From NCBI RefSeq assembly GCF_014656415.1, contig NZ_BNCJ01000019.1:1-64000 (forward strand): a stretch of 64,000 nt of DNA, in the 5' to 3' direction. Made by a program: the position numbers and the translations under genes. How positions within the stretch are numbered: the first letter of the stretch is position 1; each line of letters begins with the position of its first letter. Shown one piece after another: positions 8,296 to 17,714 of the stretch. The DNA comes from Seohaeicola zhoushanensis. Lineage in GTDB: Bacteria; Pseudomonadota; Alphaproteobacteria; Rhodobacterales; Rhodobacteraceae. Below the pieces are notes generated by a model, which did not search any database, was not told the DNA's origin, and was given only the letters and a program-made list of their open reading frames with translations.

Positions 8296-9923
8296 ATCAG
8301 AAGCTGGCGCAGCGCACGCTTGTCGACCTTGGTCGCAGACATCGGCCAAGCTCCAGGCGCCATGAACCTCACCTCGACGGGGATCTTGTAACGCGCGATT
8401 CGGCCCTTGCAGTACTCGATCAGGGTCTCGGCAGAGACCTCGGCATTCGCCATGAGCTCGACGAAGGCCACCGGCACCTCATCGAGCCTGGGGTCGGGCC
8501 TGCCCACGACCTCCACGCTCCGGACGCCAGGATAGCTGCACAGGAAGGCCTCGATCTCAATCGCCGCGACGTTCTCTCCGCCGACCTTTAGCATGTCCTT
8601 GTAACGTCCGAAGAAGATGAGGTTGCCTTCGGGCGTTCGCACATACATGTCGCCGGTCTTGAACCATCCGTCGGGAGTCATGGCCTCCGCCGTCTTTTCG
8701 GGAGCCCTGTAGTACCCTTCCGTGACGCAGTATCCCCGCACCCAGATCTCGCCGACCTGTCCGTCGTCGCAATCCTGACCGGTCTCGGGATCGACGATCC
8801 GGCACGACATGCCTGGTGACATCTTGCCTTGGGTCACGGTCCTTTCCTCAAAGGTGTCATCCGCTTTCGACAGGGCGAAGATCCCGCTTGTCTCGGTCAT
8901 CCCGCAGGCCTGCATGAGGTCGACGCCGGGAAACCGTGCCGCGACCTTTTCGGCAAGGCTGACAGGGCCGATCATCATGATTTTGCGAAGTTGCGGTAGC
9001 GCCTCGGCGCTGAACGCCTCCTGATCCATCAGACCCTGGACGAGCGCCGGGAACCATGGCCAGGCCATCGTCACGCCTTCGCGCTGCATCTGCGCGACTG
9101 CCCGGACCGGGTCATAGAACGTGTCTGACAGGAAGGTGTTTCCAACACCAATGCAACCCACCAGCGGACCCAGGGCCGCGATATGGAAGAGCGGCCCCGC
9201 ATTCCAATGGACGTCGTGATCGCCGACCCGGAACCGCGTGTCCGCGCGCTCGACGGTGCCTCGCGATAGGGCCTCGTGAGTGAGCAGGCAACCCTTCGGA
9301 TCCGCCGTGGTGCCGGAGGTATAAAGGATCATCGCCAAGTCGCGGACGTTCACGGCGAGTCGCCGGTCGTTGATAGTTGCTGGATCGACAGAACCACCAG
9401 CCGCGAGGAATGCATCGGCATCGACGAAGCCGGCACGGCCGTCCCCTGCGAGGAGCGCTGCCACCCGTAAATCGGGTGTCTCCGGCAGAGACAGGTTCAT
9501 CGGGTCGGCAGCCTCGGCCAGCCCGGAGACCGCTTCGGACAGAACCTCTGTGAAATTTACGTACTCATCGTCGCTTGCCGTGGCCAAGATAGCCTTCAAC
9601 CGTCCGTTGCGCACGATATGCCCCACTTCCCGGCTCTTGTGCCGAACATTGATGGGAACGATGACGCATCCGGCCAGAAGTGCGCCGAAGATGCCGTGCA
9701 GAAACGGTACGCCGTTGGTCGCCATCAGTCCAACGTGGTCGCGATAGCCGATGCCCGACGCGATCAGACTTGCCGCAACGTTTCGCGCGCCTCTCAGAAG
9801 TTCGTCGTAAGTTGTCGATGAGTCGATGAAATCCACGGCTTTCCGGTCTCCGAAAAGCCTGGCTGACCGTATCAGCAGATCACCGATCGGGGACACTTCC
9901 GTCCATTCGCGCGTAGCCCGCAA
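8292..9923 (-). CDS. AMP-forming acyl-CoA ligase
   Basis: A 543-residue ANL-superfamily enzyme that activates a carboxylic acid to its CoA thioester with ATP. Core motifs are ILYTSGTTADPKG (about 197-209), the A5 motif GMTETSG, WFKTGDM, GRYKDMLKVGGENV and, near the C-terminus, SATKVDKR with the adenylation lysine. Overall it resembles medium/long-chain or cyclic acid ligases; the substrate cannot be read from the sequence. The start is TTG at 9923, with GGAGGAG 6 bases upstream. It is divergent from the TRAP operon across the twin operator region, so uptake and activation are probably co-regulated. Confidence 0.9.
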   Translation of the reverse strand: MRATREWTEVSPIGDLLIRSARLFGDRKAVDFIDSSTTYDELLRGARNVAASLIASGIGYRDHVGLMATNGVPFLHGIFGALLAGCVIVPINVRHKSREVGHIVRNGRLKAILATASDDEYVNFTEVLSEAVSGLAEAADPMNLSLPETPDLRVAALLAGDGRAGFVDADAFLAAGGSVDPATINDRRLAVNVRDLAMILYTSGTTADPKGCLLTHEALSRGTVERADTRFRVGDHDVHWNAGPLFHIAALGPLVGCIGVGNTFLSDTFYDPVRAVAQMQREGVTMAWPWFPALVQGLMDQEAFSAEALPQLRKIMMIGPVSLAEKVAARFPGVDLMQACGMTETSGIFALSKADDTFEERTVTQGKMSPGMSCRIVDPETGQDCDDGQVGEIWVRGYCVTEGYYRAPEKTAEAMTPDGWFKTGDMYVRTPEGNLIFFGRYKDMLKVGGENVAAIEIEAFLCSYPGVRSVEVVGRPDPRLDEVPVAFVELMANAEVSAETLIEYCKGRIARYKIPVEVRFMAPGAWPMSATKVDKRALRQLLI

Positions 9924-10005
9924 GTTTAACTCCTCCTATACCTGCGTCCCGGCCCAAGATTGTCCGTTTTTGATTCCGAACGAAACCCTCAAGGCCGGGC
10001 TTCTG

Positions 10006-10023
10006 GTCAACTACAATGTTGAC
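10006..10023. promoter_or_regulatory. Operator GTCAAC-N6-GTTGAC, copy 2
   Basis: Perfect arms GTCAAC/GTTGAC around TACAAT, on the ligase side of the divergent region at 9924-10229. Same arms and spacing as copies 1 and 3. The rest of this 306-base gap is an AT-rich tract at about 10070-10125 and copy 3 with its promoter; I see no gene in it. Confidence 0.7.
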
Positions 10024-10140
10024 TGAGAAAGGATTTGTCAACGCATATTACGTGCAGCCGGCGGGCTAATTCTCCGAAAATATCCTATTAACTTATTGTA
10101 ATAAAATAGTTATTTTTCATGGCGCGGTGCAACTACGTCA

Positions 10141-10181
10141 GTCAACTTTACTGTTGACAGGATGCCCCGCGGCAATATTCT
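10141..10181 (+). promoter_or_regulatory. Operator copy 3 overlapping a sigma70-like promoter
   Basis: GTCAAC-TTTACT-GTTGAC at 10141-10158. Its right arm provides a -35 box TTGACA (10154-10159), followed after 16 bases by TATTCT (10176-10181). Binding here would block RNA polymerase, so repression of the TRAP/carboxylase operon is the likely effect. Confidence 0.65.
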
Positions 10182-10229
10182 TGGCGCTCAGATGCTGATC
10201 AAGAGTCGGCAGACCAGGGAGGGAAAACT

Positions 10230-11378
10230 ATGAATCTACGTTCTGCCTTTGTTATGGGGTCGGCTCTACTTGTTGGTGCAGTCACAAGTGCCGACGCCGA
10301 AGAACTTCGATACGCCGTCGGTTATCCGCCGGGCGCCGCAGCCATCGACGCAGCAGAATCTGCGGCGAAGATCATCGCCAACGCATCGGGTGGCGAGTTG
10401 ACCGTCAAGGTATACACTAGCGCCCTGCTGAGCTTCGGTGAGATGGAAGGCGGTATCCGCGACGGAATCGCTGACATAGGCTACATGGTGACGCCGTATT
10501 TCCCGAAAGACTTTCCGCGCACCAACCTGCTGAACGACATGTCGATGCAGCTCTCGAACGTCGGCGCGGACGTGAACAAGATCGCGGGCATGGCCTATGG
10601 TGGCGCGATGATGGAATACATCATCCTGAACTGTCCGGACTGCCTCGCCGAATACAAGGCGCAGAACATGGTTTTCACGGGGGTCGGGCCGACGGCATCG
10701 TACCACTTGCTGTGCAACCAGCCCGTCACCTCCGCCGAGGCGCTCAAGGGCAAGCGGCTACGTGCCGGAGCGGGCCAGTGGAACCGTTGGGCCGTTGCAC
10801 TCGGCGCATCTCCGGTCCAGATTACTGGGCAGGAATCGCTCGAGGCGATGAAGCAAGGTATCATCGACTGCACGGTGCTCTCGACCGTGACCGCGCTCAA
10901 GGATTTCCAGCTGATCAACGCGGTGACCGACATCACGCTTGGCGTGCCGGGCGGTGTCTTCGCCGCGACGCCGGCTACGACGGTGAACGCAGATGTTTGG
11001 AAGGGTCTGGACACCAAGAAGCGGTCTGCCTTCCTGAGGGGCGCGGCCTATATGTCCGCAGCCATCCCCTTCATCGACCATAGCCGCGAGACGGCGGTGG
11101 TAGAAGAAGCGGCAGGCAAGGGCATCAAAACCCATGAGCCAGAGGCCGACCTCAAGGCCGCGACCGCGAGCTTTCTGGCGCAGGACGCTTCCACCGTGGC
11201 AGAGCTGTATTCTAAGGCTTTTGGCGTGGCCAACGCGCCGGACATGATGGCGGCCTTCCGCCCGTTGCTCGAGAAGTGGGTTGGCCTCGTCAACGGAATA
11301 GCCAGTGTCGAGGATCTAGCCGCACTCTACGAGCAGGAGATCTATTCGAAAATCGACTTCGAGAACTATGGCAACTGA
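10230..11378 (+). CDS. dctP: TRAP transporter solute-binding protein 1
   Basis: A 382-residue periplasmic DctP-type binding protein with a signal peptide (cleavage likely at about 23-24, after SADA). It shows the family pattern GIRDGIADIG, LKGKRLRAG and MKQGIIDCT; the arginine in KRLRAG corresponds to the usual carboxylate-binding residue. Unusually it has cysteines in LNCPDC, HLLCNQP and IDCT, which are shared by the other TRAP binding proteins of this window and are not typical of DctP. A second binding-protein gene follows 53 bases downstream. The start is preceded by GGGAGGG. The ligand is probably an organic acid; its identity is unknown. Confidence 0.9.
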   Translation: MNLRSAFVMGSALLVGAVTSADAEELRYAVGYPPGAAAIDAAESAAKIIANASGGELTVKVYTSALLSFGEMEGGIRDGIADIGYMVTPYFPKDFPRTNLLNDMSMQLSNVGADVNKIAGMAYGGAMMEYIILNCPDCLAEYKAQNMVFTGVGPTASYHLLCNQPVTSAEALKGKRLRAGAGQWNRWAVALGASPVQITGQESLEAMKQGIIDCTVLSTVTALKDFQLINAVTDITLGVPGGVFAATPATTVNADVWKGLDTKKRSAFLRGAAYMSAAIPFIDHSRETAVVEEAAGKGIKTHEPEADLKAATASFLAQDASTVAELYSKAFGVANAPDMMAAFRPLLEKWVGLVNGIASVEDLAALYEQEIYSKIDFENYGN

Positions 11379-11431
11379 TCTCTCCGATTCGGCCGACAAA
11401 GAGCAATATTGATCATTCCAGGGAGGATAAG

Positions 11432-12568
11432 ATGAGGATACTTTCTACTTCATGCGCGGTCGCCGCGGTGATTGCACTGACAACGGTCGCGGAAGCGAAA
11501 GAACTGCGCTTCGCGATCGGCTATCCGCCGAACTCTGCGCCGGTGAAGGTGATGGAGGAATACGCGGCTAAGGTCTCAGAACTGACCGGTGGCGACCTGA
11601 CCGTCAAGGTCTTCCCCTCGTCGCTGCTCAGCTTCCCGGAAACGTCTCCGGGCGTACGTGACGGCATCGCCGATATGGGGCTTCTTGCGACCGGGTATCA
11701 TCCGACGGAGTATCCGATCAACAATCTGGTCCCCAACACCACGATCCAGATGATCAATTTCGGCGACGACGTCAAAGGCCGCGAGGCGATGGCCTTCGCA
11801 TCCGCACTGACCGAATACACCTTCTTCCACTGCCCGGGCTGCAACGACGAATTCAAGGCGCAGAACCAGGTCTTCACCAGCATCGCCTCCACCTCGGCCT
11901 ACTATCTGATGTGCAACAAGCCGATCGGTTCGGCTGATGCACTGGCCGGCCTCAGGATGCGGGCACCGTCCAACTGGGCACGGTGGACGGCATACGTCGG
12001 CGGCAATCCGGTATCCATCACACTTGGCGAAATGAACGAAGGCATGAGCCAGGGCGTTCTGGACTGCCTCGTCGCCTCGGCGGCCGAACTGGTGAACTGG
12101 AACCTCACCAGCCTCGTCACCGACATCGCCGTGGGCGTTCCGGGCGGTGTCGCCGCGGGTGCTCCTGTAAACATCAACCGCGACACCTGGCAGGCCCTGT
12201 CGGCAGAAGAGCGGTCCGCACTGATGAAGGCCGGAGCCTACAGCCAGGCACAGTACGCCTGGGCATTCCAGCAGGCCGAGGCGCAGGCGCTCGATGCAGC
12301 GAAGGCCGCCGGTGCGAAGGTTGCGGATGCGGATGCGTCGATCGTCGACAAGACCAAGGAGTTTGTGGTGAAGGACACGGCCGCGATGCTCGAGGAAGTT
12401 GCCTCCAAGTACAACATCAAGGACGGCTCGGCGATGCTCGACACCTTCACGCCGATCCTCGAGAAATGGGTCGGCCTGGCCAAGGACATCGACAGCGTCG
12501 AGACGTATGAAGAGTTCCTCTGGACCGAGATCTTCTCGAAAGTCGACGTCAACACCCACGGCTTCTGA
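11432..12568 (+). CDS. dctP: TRAP transporter solute-binding protein 2
   Basis: A 378-residue DctP-type protein, paralogous to the preceding gene (shared patterns RFAIGYPP, GVRDGIADMG, ALAGLRMRAP, EKWVGLAKDI), with its own signal peptide ending at about VAEA. It shares the cysteine set: FHCPGC, YLMCNKP and LDCL. ATG 11432 lies behind GGGAGG; the longer open frame is a shadow of the upstream gene. It is followed almost directly by dctQ, with no gap for a hairpin. Two binding proteins feeding one DctQM pair would widen the substrate range. Confidence 0.9.
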   Translation: MRILSTSCAVAAVIALTTVAEAKELRFAIGYPPNSAPVKVMEEYAAKVSELTGGDLTVKVFPSSLLSFPETSPGVRDGIADMGLLATGYHPTEYPINNLVPNTTIQMINFGDDVKGREAMAFASALTEYTFFHCPGCNDEFKAQNQVFTSIASTSAYYLMCNKPIGSADALAGLRMRAPSNWARWTAYVGGNPVSITLGEMNEGMSQGVLDCLVASAAELVNWNLTSLVTDIAVGVPGGVAAGAPVNINRDTWQALSAEERSALMKAGAYSQAQYAWAFQQAEAQALDAAKAAGAKVADADASIVDKTKEFVVKDTAAMLEEVASKYNIKDGSAMLDTFTPILEKWVGLAKDIDSVETYEEFLWTEIFSKVDVNTHGF

Positions 12569-12569
12569 G

Positions 12570-13127
12570 ATGTTCCAGATGCAGAAGACAGCAACGCTCG
12601 TCACCAGGATCAACCGCTTCACCACTGTTCTAGGTGGGCTGGCGATCGCGCTGATGATGCTTCACATCACGGCCGACGTGGCCGGGAGGTACCTGTTCAA
12701 TACGTCCCTCCCCGGTACGATCACCATCGTGTCGAACTACTATATGGTCGTTGCCGTCTTTCTGCCTCTGGCGCTCGCCGAAGAAGAAGACGCACACATC
12801 TCCGTGGAGGTGTTCACCGCTGGCTTGGGGGAAACGGGCCAGCGGATCATCGCGATCATCACGCTCTTTGTGTCGCTTGCCGTCTGCATGCTGTTCACGG
12901 GAAAGACCTGGGAAGAAGCGATCCGGCAAATGGAAAGTGGTGCGGCCGTTCTGCAAGGCAACTCCACTGTCACGATCTGGCCATCCAATTTCCTGCTGCC
13001 GATCGGGTTCGGACTAATGGTCATCGTGCTGATCATCAAGTTGATCGGATACCTGTCCCGGTCCGCGCGCTCTCCGTTCCTGCCCGACTTCACCAGGCTG
13101 GACCCAGTGGAAAACTTCAATGACTGA
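12570..13127 (+). CDS. dctQ: TRAP transporter small permease subunit DctQ
   Basis: A 185-residue DctQ protein with four predicted transmembrane helices (about 18-40, 55-74, 91-112 and 134-158). The family signatures GTITIVSNYYMV and HISVEVF lie around the second helix. The ATG begins one base after the stop of the second dctP gene. It works with DctM and the binding proteins in sodium- or proton-driven uptake across the inner membrane. Its 3' end overlaps dctM by 8 bases. Confidence 0.9.
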   Translation: MFQMQKTATLVTRINRFTTVLGGLAIALMMLHITADVAGRYLFNTSLPGTITIVSNYYMVVAVFLPLALAEEEDAHISVEVFTAGLGETGQRIIAIITLFVSLAVCMLFTGKTWEEAIRQMESGAAVLQGNSTVTIWPSNFLLPIGFGLMVIVLIIKLIGYLSRSARSPFLPDFTRLDPVENFND

Positions 13128-14427
13128 CATTCAGATCGGCCTGTCGGCCCTCGGCGTGCTGCTGGCTTTGCTGGCGCTTCGGGTACCTATTGCCATCGCC
13201 CTCACCGCGGTGTCGTTCGCGGGGATGTGGCTGATGATCGGCTGGAACGTTGCCTGGGGCGCGCTCGGCATCATGCCCTACGGCTTCGCTGCGAACTGGG
13301 TACTGAGTTCGGTGCCGATGTTCTTGCTGCTTGGCTACATCTGCTACCATACCGAACTCACGGCCGGCTTGTTCCGTGCGGCGCGGCTCTGGCTTTCAGG
13401 GCTGCCCGGCGGACTGGCGATCTCGGCTATTCTGGGCTCGTCGGGGTTTGCGGCCGTCTGCGGGTCGTCCGTGGCATGTTCCGCCGCAATGGGCCGTATC
13501 GCCGTACCAGAGATGCTGGCGGCAAAGTACCATCCGCAACTTGCCACCGGCACGGTCGCGGTCGCAGGTACCATCGGGGCACTGATCCCGCCCTCGATCA
13601 TTATGATCCTTTACGCAGTTATTGCGCAGGTTCCGGTCAGCGCATTGTTTCTCGGCGGCATAGGCGTGGGTGTCATTTCGGCCATTGGTTACATCCTCGT
13701 GGTCCTGATCAGGGTCAAACTGAACCCTTCGCTGGCACCGCGTGTCGATGAACACCCGTCGATGTCGGAACGTATGTCCGCGCTTCAGGACACATGGCCC
13801 ATCATCCTCATCATGGTCGGTATTTTCGGCGGTCTTTTCAGCGGCGTCTTCACCCCAACCGAGGCCGGCGCGGTCGGTGCCTTCCTCGCCACCATCGTCG
13901 CCGCGATCAAGCGATCGCTAACGTGGAAGCGCTTCAGCCTCGCCATCGTCGAGACACTGAAGACGACTGGAACGCTGATCTTCATTGCGGTCGGCGCCAC
14001 GCTCTTCACGCGCTTCCTGACACTCTCAGGAACAGGCGAGTACATTTCCTCTTCGATCATCGACTTCGGCGGAAGCCCGGCGATGCTGATCCTCTCCATC
14101 GTGATCGTGTACCTTCTCATCGGCATGTTCCTCGAACCGGTTGGCGCGATGCTTCTGACTCTGCCCATTGTCATGCCCGTGGTCGACGGCGCCGGGCTGA
14201 GCCTGATCTGGTTCGGCGTACTTCTCACGAAACTGCTTGAGATCGGGATGATCACGCCCCCGATTGGCATGAATGTCTTTGTCATCAAGAGCGTCGTCGG
14301 TAACACCATCCAATTGACGGACATCTTCAAGGGTGTCTTATGGTTCATGATTATGGACCTTGCGGTCGTGCTTCTGATCTCCGCAGTCCCGCAGATCGTG
14401 CTGGTTCTCGCCCAATACGGAATGTAG
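13120..14427 (+). CDS. dctM: TRAP transporter large permease subunit DctM
   Basis: A 435-residue, very hydrophobic DctM protein with about a dozen membrane helices, the transport channel of the TRAP system. Family patterns are SSVPMFLLLGY, GSSVACSAAMGRIAVPEM, TIGALIPPSI, FTPTEAGAVGA and GMITPPIGMNVFVI. It starts 8 bases inside dctQ, which indicates translational coupling. The carboxylase gene begins 3 bases after its stop, so import and first CoA chemistry are in one transcript. Confidence 0.95.
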   Translation: MTDIQIGLSALGVLLALLALRVPIAIALTAVSFAGMWLMIGWNVAWGALGIMPYGFAANWVLSSVPMFLLLGYICYHTELTAGLFRAARLWLSGLPGGLAISAILGSSGFAAVCGSSVACSAAMGRIAVPEMLAAKYHPQLATGTVAVAGTIGALIPPSIIMILYAVIAQVPVSALFLGGIGVGVISAIGYILVVLIRVKLNPSLAPRVDEHPSMSERMSALQDTWPIILIMVGIFGGLFSGVFTPTEAGAVGAFLATIVAAIKRSLTWKRFSLAIVETLKTTGTLIFIAVGATLFTRFLTLSGTGEYISSSIIDFGGSPAMLILSIVIVYLLIGMFLEPVGAMLLTLPIVMPVVDGAGLSLIWFGVLLTKLLEIGMITPPIGMNVFVIKSVVGNTIQLTDIFKGVLWFMIMDLAVVLLISAVPQIVLVLAQYGM

Positions 14428-14430
14428 CCG

Positions 14431-17400
14431 ATGCCACGCAGACTGCTTGTCGCGAACCGAGGCGAGATTGCTTGCCGCATCATTCAGACCGCATCTCGGA
14501 TGGGGATCGAATGCATCGCGGTCTATGCGACCGACGATGCAGTATCGGCCCACGTGGCGCTTGCCGACCGGGCGATTGACCTCGACGCGGAAGGGTCGGC
14601 GGCTTATCTGAATATCGACGCGCTGATCGCCGTCGCCCAGGAAACTGGCTGCGACGCAGTCCATCCCGGCTACGGCTTTCTAAGCGAGTCTTCGGCTTTC
14701 GTGACCCGCCTCGAAGCCGAGGGGATCGGGTTCGCCGGACCTCCTTCGGCGACAATTGCCCTGCTGGGCGACAAGGTGGCGGCGCGCAGGCTGGCCAGAT
14801 CCGTCGATGTGCCTGTGATCGCAGGTCCGGAGGATCCGGTGACACTGGAGCAGGCGCGGGCCTTCTTCGCCTCCCTGCCTGACGGCTCCGCTGCGATGCT
14901 GAAAGCGGTCGCCGGCGGCGGCGGCAGGGGCATCAGGCCAGTCGAAACTGCGGACGCACTCGACAGGGCGTTCGCTGCCAGTGCATCGGAGGCGCTGTCG
15001 GCCTTCGGCGACAGCGCGCTGTTCATCGAGCGCATGGTCCGCAACGCCCGTCATGTGGAGGTGCAGGTCTTCGGCGACGGGTCGGGCGCCGTCATTCATA
15101 TGTGGGACCGCGACTGTTCCGTGCAGAGGCGGAACCAGAAGCTGATCGAAATCGCCCCTGCCCCACATCTTCCCGACAAATTGCGGGCTGACATGCGGGC
15201 GGCAGCCCTCCGGATCGCCTCCGAGGTCCGGCTTCGAAGCCTGGCCACGGTTGAATTCCTGGTGGAGCCGAATGACGGTCGCTTCAGCTTCCTCGAAGTC
15301 AACCCGCGTATCCAGGTAGAGCATACGATCACCGAGGAGATCACGGGCCTCGATCTCGTGCAGCTCCAGCTTCTGGTGCTCGACGGGGCGTCGCTTGCCG
15401 ATCTGGGGCTCGATGCGCCGTTGCCCACGCCCTCGGGTCATGCCATCCAGCTCCGCCTGAACGCCGAACGTGTGGGTCGGGACGGACAGGTCACCCCAAC
15501 CACCGGTCGTATCCGATCGCTGCGCCCGCCGACCGGTCCCGGCCTACGTTTCGACACCGGCCTGCGCGAGGAGGACGAGGTCACCGGTCGATATGACAGC
15601 CTTCTGGCGAAACTGATCGTGCATGGACGCGGGTTGAACGCTGAGGCCAGCCTGGGCTTCGCCGCGCAGGCACTGGACGATTGCCGGATCGAGGGTATCG
15701 AAACAAACGCTCCGCTTCTCGCTGATCTTCTGCGTGCGCCCGAACTGGCCAACGGCACGCTCGACACTGGTTTCGTCGGTCGGCTGCTGGAGCAGATGGC
15801 ATCCCGCAATACCGGCGAAGACATCGCTGCGCGAGATGTCGTGATCGCGCCGCTCTCCGGTCTAGTCAGCCGGGTGATGGTCGCGGAGGGCGATGTCGTC
15901 AGACCCGGCGATGAGATCGCGATCATCGAAGCGATGAAGATGGAGTATCCCGTGTCGGCGGGCGTCGGCGGCACTGTTGCAGGGCTTTCGGTCCGCGACG
16001 GGGACAAAGTAACGGCGGATGACCCGATTGCACGGATTGCCGCAAGCGACCGGATCGAATCTGCGGCGGCAATTCGCAGACCCCCGGAGGACCGTCAGGA
16101 TCTGATCGAATGGCGGCAACGTCTGGCCCTGACCGAGGACGCCGCGCGGCCCGACGCCATGGCGCGCCGATTTGAGAATGGTGGCCGGACAGCGCGGGAG
16201 AATGTCGACGCCCTCTGCGCCCCCGGCAGTTTCCACGAGATCGGCGCATTGGCCGTCGCCGCGCAACGTACCCGGCGCGACATAGCCGAACTGCGGGAAC
16301 GCATGCCCGCTGACGGACTGATCGCCGGGATCGGCGCCCTGCGCGGAACGGGACAGCGGATCGCCGCCTTCGCCTATGACGAGACCGTCGCGGCAGGAAC
16401 GCAATCGTTGATGAACCACAAGAAGCTGCGACGCCTGCTGGACATCGCCGCCAGAGACGGGCTGCCGGTCGCGGGCTTCGTGGAAGGCGGCGGCGGTCGC
16501 CCCGGCGATGTCGACGACGCCACCCGTGCGACCGGTCTGGACATGACCGGCTTTCTCCAGTTCGCGCGGATCAGCGCACCGCGCGTCACCGTGGTGCATG
16601 GCCTGTGCTTCGCTGGCAATGCCGTGCTGGCCGGCACCTCGGACGTGGTGATCGCGACTCGCGAGGCATCGCTTGGCATGGCCGGTCCGGCGATGATCGA
16701 CGCGGCCGGCATGGGAAATCCGGCGGCCCGTGATGTCGGGCCTGCCCGGATGCATGCGGAAACCGGTACCGTGGACCTTCTGGTTCCCGACGAAGCTGCC
16801 GCGACGCAGGCCGCACACAGCGTCATCGCCTGTCTCTCGGGCCTGCACATATCCGGAGAGGCGCCGGATCCCGTTCCGCTGCGGCAGGTCCTGCCCGCCG
16901 ACCGACGGCGTGCCTATGACGTGTCACGGGTGCTCGACCTGATTGTGGATCTGGGCAGTCTCGTCGCTCTGGGCCAGACCTATGCATCTGCGATGACCAC
17001 CGCCTTCGCCCGGATAGACGGACACGCCGTGGGGATCATCGCGAACAATCCCGCGTACGATGCGGGCGCGATCGGCGCCGCCGAAGCCCGCAAGGCCACC
17101 CGGTTTCTGCGCCTGTGCAACCGCTTCCGACTGCCGGTGCTGTCCCTCTGCGACACGCCTGGGTTCTCCGTCGGCACGCGCACCGAACGGACCGGACTGG
17201 TTCGGGCGTCCGGCGAAATGCTCAATGCGGCGGCGGAGCTTTCCGTGCCGCTGGTCGCCGTCGTGACCCGGCGGGCCTACGGACTGGGCGCGATGGCGAT
17301 GACCGGCGGATCATTTCATGCGCCCTCCCTTACGCTGGCATGGCCCAGTGGCGAATTCGGCGGGATGGGACCAGAGGGCGCGGTCCGGCTCGGGTATCGC

Positions 17401-17589
17401 CGGGAACTGATGGCAGAAACCGACCCAGCCGCACGGCAGGCCCTGTTCGACCGGCTGCTGGCGGAGGTCTACGCCAACGGTAAAGCGCTTCGTGTGGCCG
17501 AGTCCCTCGAGCTGGATGCGATCATCGATCCCGCCGAAACACGGAGCTGGATTTCGGCGGCACTGTCGGGGAAACGTCTTCGTTCGTAG
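14431..17589 (+). CDS. Single-chain biotin-dependent acyl-CoA carboxylase (BC-BCCP-CT)
   Basis: A 1052-residue fusion of all three parts of an acyl-CoA carboxylase. Residues 1-450 are biotin carboxylase (LLVANRGEIACRII, glycine-rich AGGGGRGI, NPRIQVEHTITEE). Residues about 465-540 form the biotin carrier, with the biotin lysine at 503 in EAMKMEYP. The rest is a carboxyltransferase with two crotonase-like halves (GNAVLAGTSDVVIA; then GIIANNPAYDAGAIG and LCDTPGFSVG). Most bacteria split these functions into alpha and beta chains; one-chain enzymes resemble the long-chain acyl-CoA carboxylases described from mycobacteria. The substrate is not deducible, but the TRAP and ligase context suggests the imported acid as its CoA ester. 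Confidence 0.88.
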   Translation: MPRRLLVANRGEIACRIIQTASRMGIECIAVYATDDAVSAHVALADRAIDLDAEGSAAYLNIDALIAVAQETGCDAVHPGYGFLSESSAFVTRLEAEGIGFAGPPSATIALLGDKVAARRLARSVDVPVIAGPEDPVTLEQARAFFASLPDGSAAMLKAVAGGGGRGIRPVETADALDRAFAASASEALSAFGDSALFIERMVRNARHVEVQVFGDGSGAVIHMWDRDCSVQRRNQKLIEIAPAPHLPDKLRADMRAAALRIASEVRLRSLATVEFLVEPNDGRFSFLEVNPRIQVEHTITEEITGLDLVQLQLLVLDGASLADLGLDAPLPTPSGHAIQLRLNAERVGRDGQVTPTTGRIRSLRPPTGPGLRFDTGLREEDEVTGRYDSLLAKLIVHGRGLNAEASLGFAAQALDDCRIEGIETNAPLLADLLRAPELANGTLDTGFVGRLLEQMASRNTGEDIAARDVVIAPLSGLVSRVMVAEGDVVRPGDEIAIIEAMKMEYPVSAGVGGTVAGLSVRDGDKVTADDPIARIAASDRIESAAAIRRPPEDRQDLIEWRQRLALTEDAARPDAMARRFENGGRTARENVDALCAPGSFHEIGALAVAAQRTRRDIAELRERMPADGLIAGIGALRGTGQRIAAFAYDETVAAGTQSLMNHKKLRRLLDIAARDGLPVAGFVEGGGGRPGDVDDATRATGLDMTGFLQFARISAPRVTVVHGLCFAGNAVLAGTSDVVIATREASLGMAGPAMIDAAGMGNPAARDVGPARMHAETGTVDLLVPDEAAATQAAHSVIACLSGLHISGEAPDPVPLRQVLPADRRRAYDVSRVLDLIVDLGSLVALGQTYASAMTTAFARIDGHAVGIIANNPAYDAGAIGAAEARKATRFLRLCNRFRLPVLSLCDTPGFSVGTRTERTGLVRASGEMLNAAAELSVPLVAVVTRRAYGLGAMAMTGGSFHAPSLTLAWPSGEFGGMGPEGAVRLGYRRELMAETDPAARQALFDRLLAEVYANGKALRVAESLELDAIIDPAETRSWISAALSGKRLRS

Positions 17590-17655
17590 GCGACGTGGGG
17601 CAACAGCACATGGAATATTTCATCGATTTCCAGCCTACCGATCCACAAATATTCT

Positions 17656-17694
17656 TGCGTGAATAAAAAAGACATGATTGTATATATCCATGTT
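17656..17694 (+). promoter_or_regulatory. AT-rich promoter region with 5-bp inverted arms
   Basis: The gap before the monooxygenase is AT-rich. TTGCGT (17656-17661) and TTGTAT (17679-17684) are 17 bases apart, a possible sigma70 promoter. ACATG/CATGT arms (17673-17677 and 17690-17694) bracket the -10 area and could be an operator. Modest support only. Confidence 0.4.
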
Positions 17695-17714
17695 TCGTAG
17701 CGCCGGGGAGTCGC

